This document shows positions 5,714-6,635 of a DNA stretch of 6,635 nt, one piece after another. This DNA is from Anaerolineae bacterium (lineage in GTDB: Bacteria; Chloroflexota; Anaerolineae; Aggregatilineales; Phototrophicaceae): the NCBI GenBank assembly GCA_015492875.1, contig WGEI01000139.1, forward strand, positions 1 through 6,635, in the 5' to 3' direction. The translations under genes and the position numbers were made by a program. Position 1 is the first letter of the stretch; the number at the start of each line of letters is the position of its first letter. The notes below the pieces were generated by a model. It did no database searches. It saw nothing but the letters and a program-made list of their open reading frames with translations, and had not been told where the DNA came from.

Positions 5714-6635
5714 TTATGGTTTCCACATTGGGGCGAAGTCGTGCGCAGCGTCAACTGTGAGCTGCGTTAAGCTTACGGCTTCACCACCTGCGTCCATAAC
5801 GAAGATGTCGAAATCACCGTTACGGTCGGATGTGAACGCAATCTTAGAGCTGTCTGATGACCACGCGGGTTGACGGTCATTATTCGTATCTGTCGTGAGC
5901 TGGGTTAGGCTAACCGCTTCGCCACCACTGCTCATCACGAAGATGTCATCGTTACCGGTGCGGTTCGAACTAAACGCAATGAGCGTTCCATCTGGTGACC
6001 AATCTGGCGTGCGGTCATTGCCGGCATCAGTAGTCAGCGCAGTCACTCCGCTACCATCAACCGAACTCATGACAAAAATGTCATTATTGCCATTGCGGTC
6101 ACTGGCAAACGCAATCAGCGTTCCATCTGGTGACCAATCTGGCCAGCGCTCGTTACTTGTGTCTGGCGTTAATGAAACTGGCGACGAGCCATCTGCATTC
6201 ATGACGAAAATGTCATTGTCGCCATCACGGTCAGAGGTGAACGCAATCTTAGTCCCATCTGGCGACCAGCTCGGATGTTGATCGTTAGCAGGATTGTTTG
6301 TGATATTAGTGAGCGTCGCTGTGGCCAGCTCAAGCACGTATATCTCATTGTTGCCATCACGATTACTCACAAACGCGATTTTAGCCCCATCTGGCGACCA
6401 TACAGCCTGCCCATCCACTGCTGGGTTATTGGTTACGTTGGTTATGCCACTCCCATCTTGCAGCATGAAGAAAACGTCACCGTTTCCTGCTCGCTCGGAT
6501 GTAAAGACAATATCTCCATCAGGTGGTGCACTAGGCGCAGCAGAGACGCTGATAGTGGCGTTAGCCGAACTCGAACCAGCGGTGTTAGAGACGGTGAGAG
6601 TGACGGTGTAATCGCCGGGGTTGTTGTAAGTGAAG
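5714..6635 (-). CDS. Secreted PKD-domain and six-bladed TolB-like beta-propeller protein, N-terminus off window
   Basis: The frame is open from the right edge to TAA at 5714, giving 306 residues; an internal ATG at 6466 is not a real start because coding pattern continues upstream of it. Residues 1-30 are the end of a PKD domain (FTYNNPGDYTVTLTVSN, then SSSANATISV). A linker SAAPSAPPDG leads to PD40/TolB repeats of 44-46 residues with the pattern W-S-P-D-G-x-x-I-A-F-x-S-x-R-x-G-x-x-D-I-F-V-M. The WSPD-type tryptophans are at 79, 123, 167, 212, 258 and 303. The sixth is WKP at the end, so the last strand completes the blade begun by DIVFTSERAGNGDVFFM: a closed six-bladed propeller. PKD and PD40 domains are usual in secreted surface proteins and mediate binding. 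It is not TolB of the Tol-Pal system, since PKD is fused and no tol or pal gene is near. No catalytic motif is seen, and the ligand is unknown. Any signal peptide and other domains lie beyond the window. Confidence 0.88.
   Translation of the reverse strand, partial: FTYNNPGDYTVTLTVSNTAGSSSANATISVSAAPSAPPDGDIVFTSERAGNGDVFFMLQDGSGITNVTNNPAVDGQAVWSPDGAKIAFVSNRDGNNEIYVLELATATLTNITNNPANDQHPSWSPDGTKIAFTSDRDGDNDIFVMNADGSSPVSLTPDTSNERWPDWSPDGTLIAFASDRNGNNDIFVMSSVDGSGVTALTTDAGNDRTPDWSPDGTLIAFSSNRTGNDDIFVMSSGGEAVSLTQLTTDTNNDRQPAWSSDSSKIAFTSDRNGDFDIFVMDAGGEAVSLTQLTVDAAHDFAPMWKP
5729..6400. repeat. Tandem 132-138 bp coding repeats (propeller blades)
   Basis: Five full units of 44-46 codons lie between the six blade tryptophans. 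DNA identity is visible, not only protein similarity: a 22-base stretch at 5986-6007 recurs exactly at 6121-6142, and CCATCTGG(T/C)GACC recurs near 6254 and 6388. The last blade, towards the stop, differs most, with SSDSSK in place of SPDGTK. This fits duplication of blades within the gene. Confidence 0.8.

Noticed and set aside
5729..6400. Regularly spaced repeats as a possible CRISPR array
   Set aside because: Units are 132-138 bases, a multiple of three, in frame and encode PD40 blades; there are no short identical repeats with unique spacers.
5895..6611. Two plus-strand open frames (5895-6281 and 6294-6611) antisense to the propeller gene
   Set aside because: They mirror the repeated blade codons of the minus-strand gene, show the same periodic pattern in reverse, and have no ribosome-binding site or recognisable domain.
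5714..6635. Identification as tolB of the Tol-Pal system
   Set aside because: The propeller is fused to a PKD domain and no tolQRA or pal gene is near; only the fold is shared.

Overview
The window reads almost entirely on the minus strand. It holds four protein genes, two of which run off the ends. Composition is moderate in GC, Shine-Dalgarno signals are weak, and genes overlap or nearly touch. Extracytoplasmic TolB/PD40-type propellers, a G5-domain lipoprotein and a large O-antigen-ligase-like membrane protein with a glycoside-hydrolase-like ectodomain suggest an environmental bacterium, most likely Chloroflexota (Anaerolineae-like). This placement is an inference from protein style; no marker gene is present.

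Layout, in minus-strand transcription order (right to left): (1) 6635-5714, the C-terminal part of a secreted protein with the end of a PKD domain and a six-bladed TolB-like propeller, followed at once by a strong intrinsic terminator with a C(UUCG)G hairpin (5669-5695). (2) 5615-4524, a THUMP-type SAM-dependent RNA N2-guanine methyltransferase. Its start is uncertain (5615 or 5660), and a -10-like TATACT lies between terminator and gene. (3) 4489-2870, a lipoprotein with DUF348-like and G5-like domains and then a propeller. (4) 2873-1, a very large membrane protein that overlaps the lipoprotein stop by ATGA and stays open to the left edge. Its N-terminal ectodomain resembles a clan GH-A TIM barrel, followed by a beta-sandwich domain and a polytopic O-antigen ligase/polymerase (Wzy_C/WaaL-like) domain.

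Genes 2-4 are packed like one operon, with the lipoprotein and the ligase fusion translationally coupled. This suggests that these two work together at the cell surface on a glycan: the membrane domain transfers or polymerises lipid-linked sugars, the barrel and sandwich bind glycan, and the G5/propeller lipoprotein binds polymer or acts as scaffold. That pairing is an inference. The most unusual point is the single-chain fusion of a GH-A-like barrel to a WaaL/Wzy-type enzyme, in which the position expected to carry the nucleophile Glu is Ala. The barrel may therefore be a glycan-binding pseudoenzyme rather than a hydrolase. There is no gene-free stretch over 300 bases, and I see no tRNA, rRNA, CRISPR array or insertion sequence.
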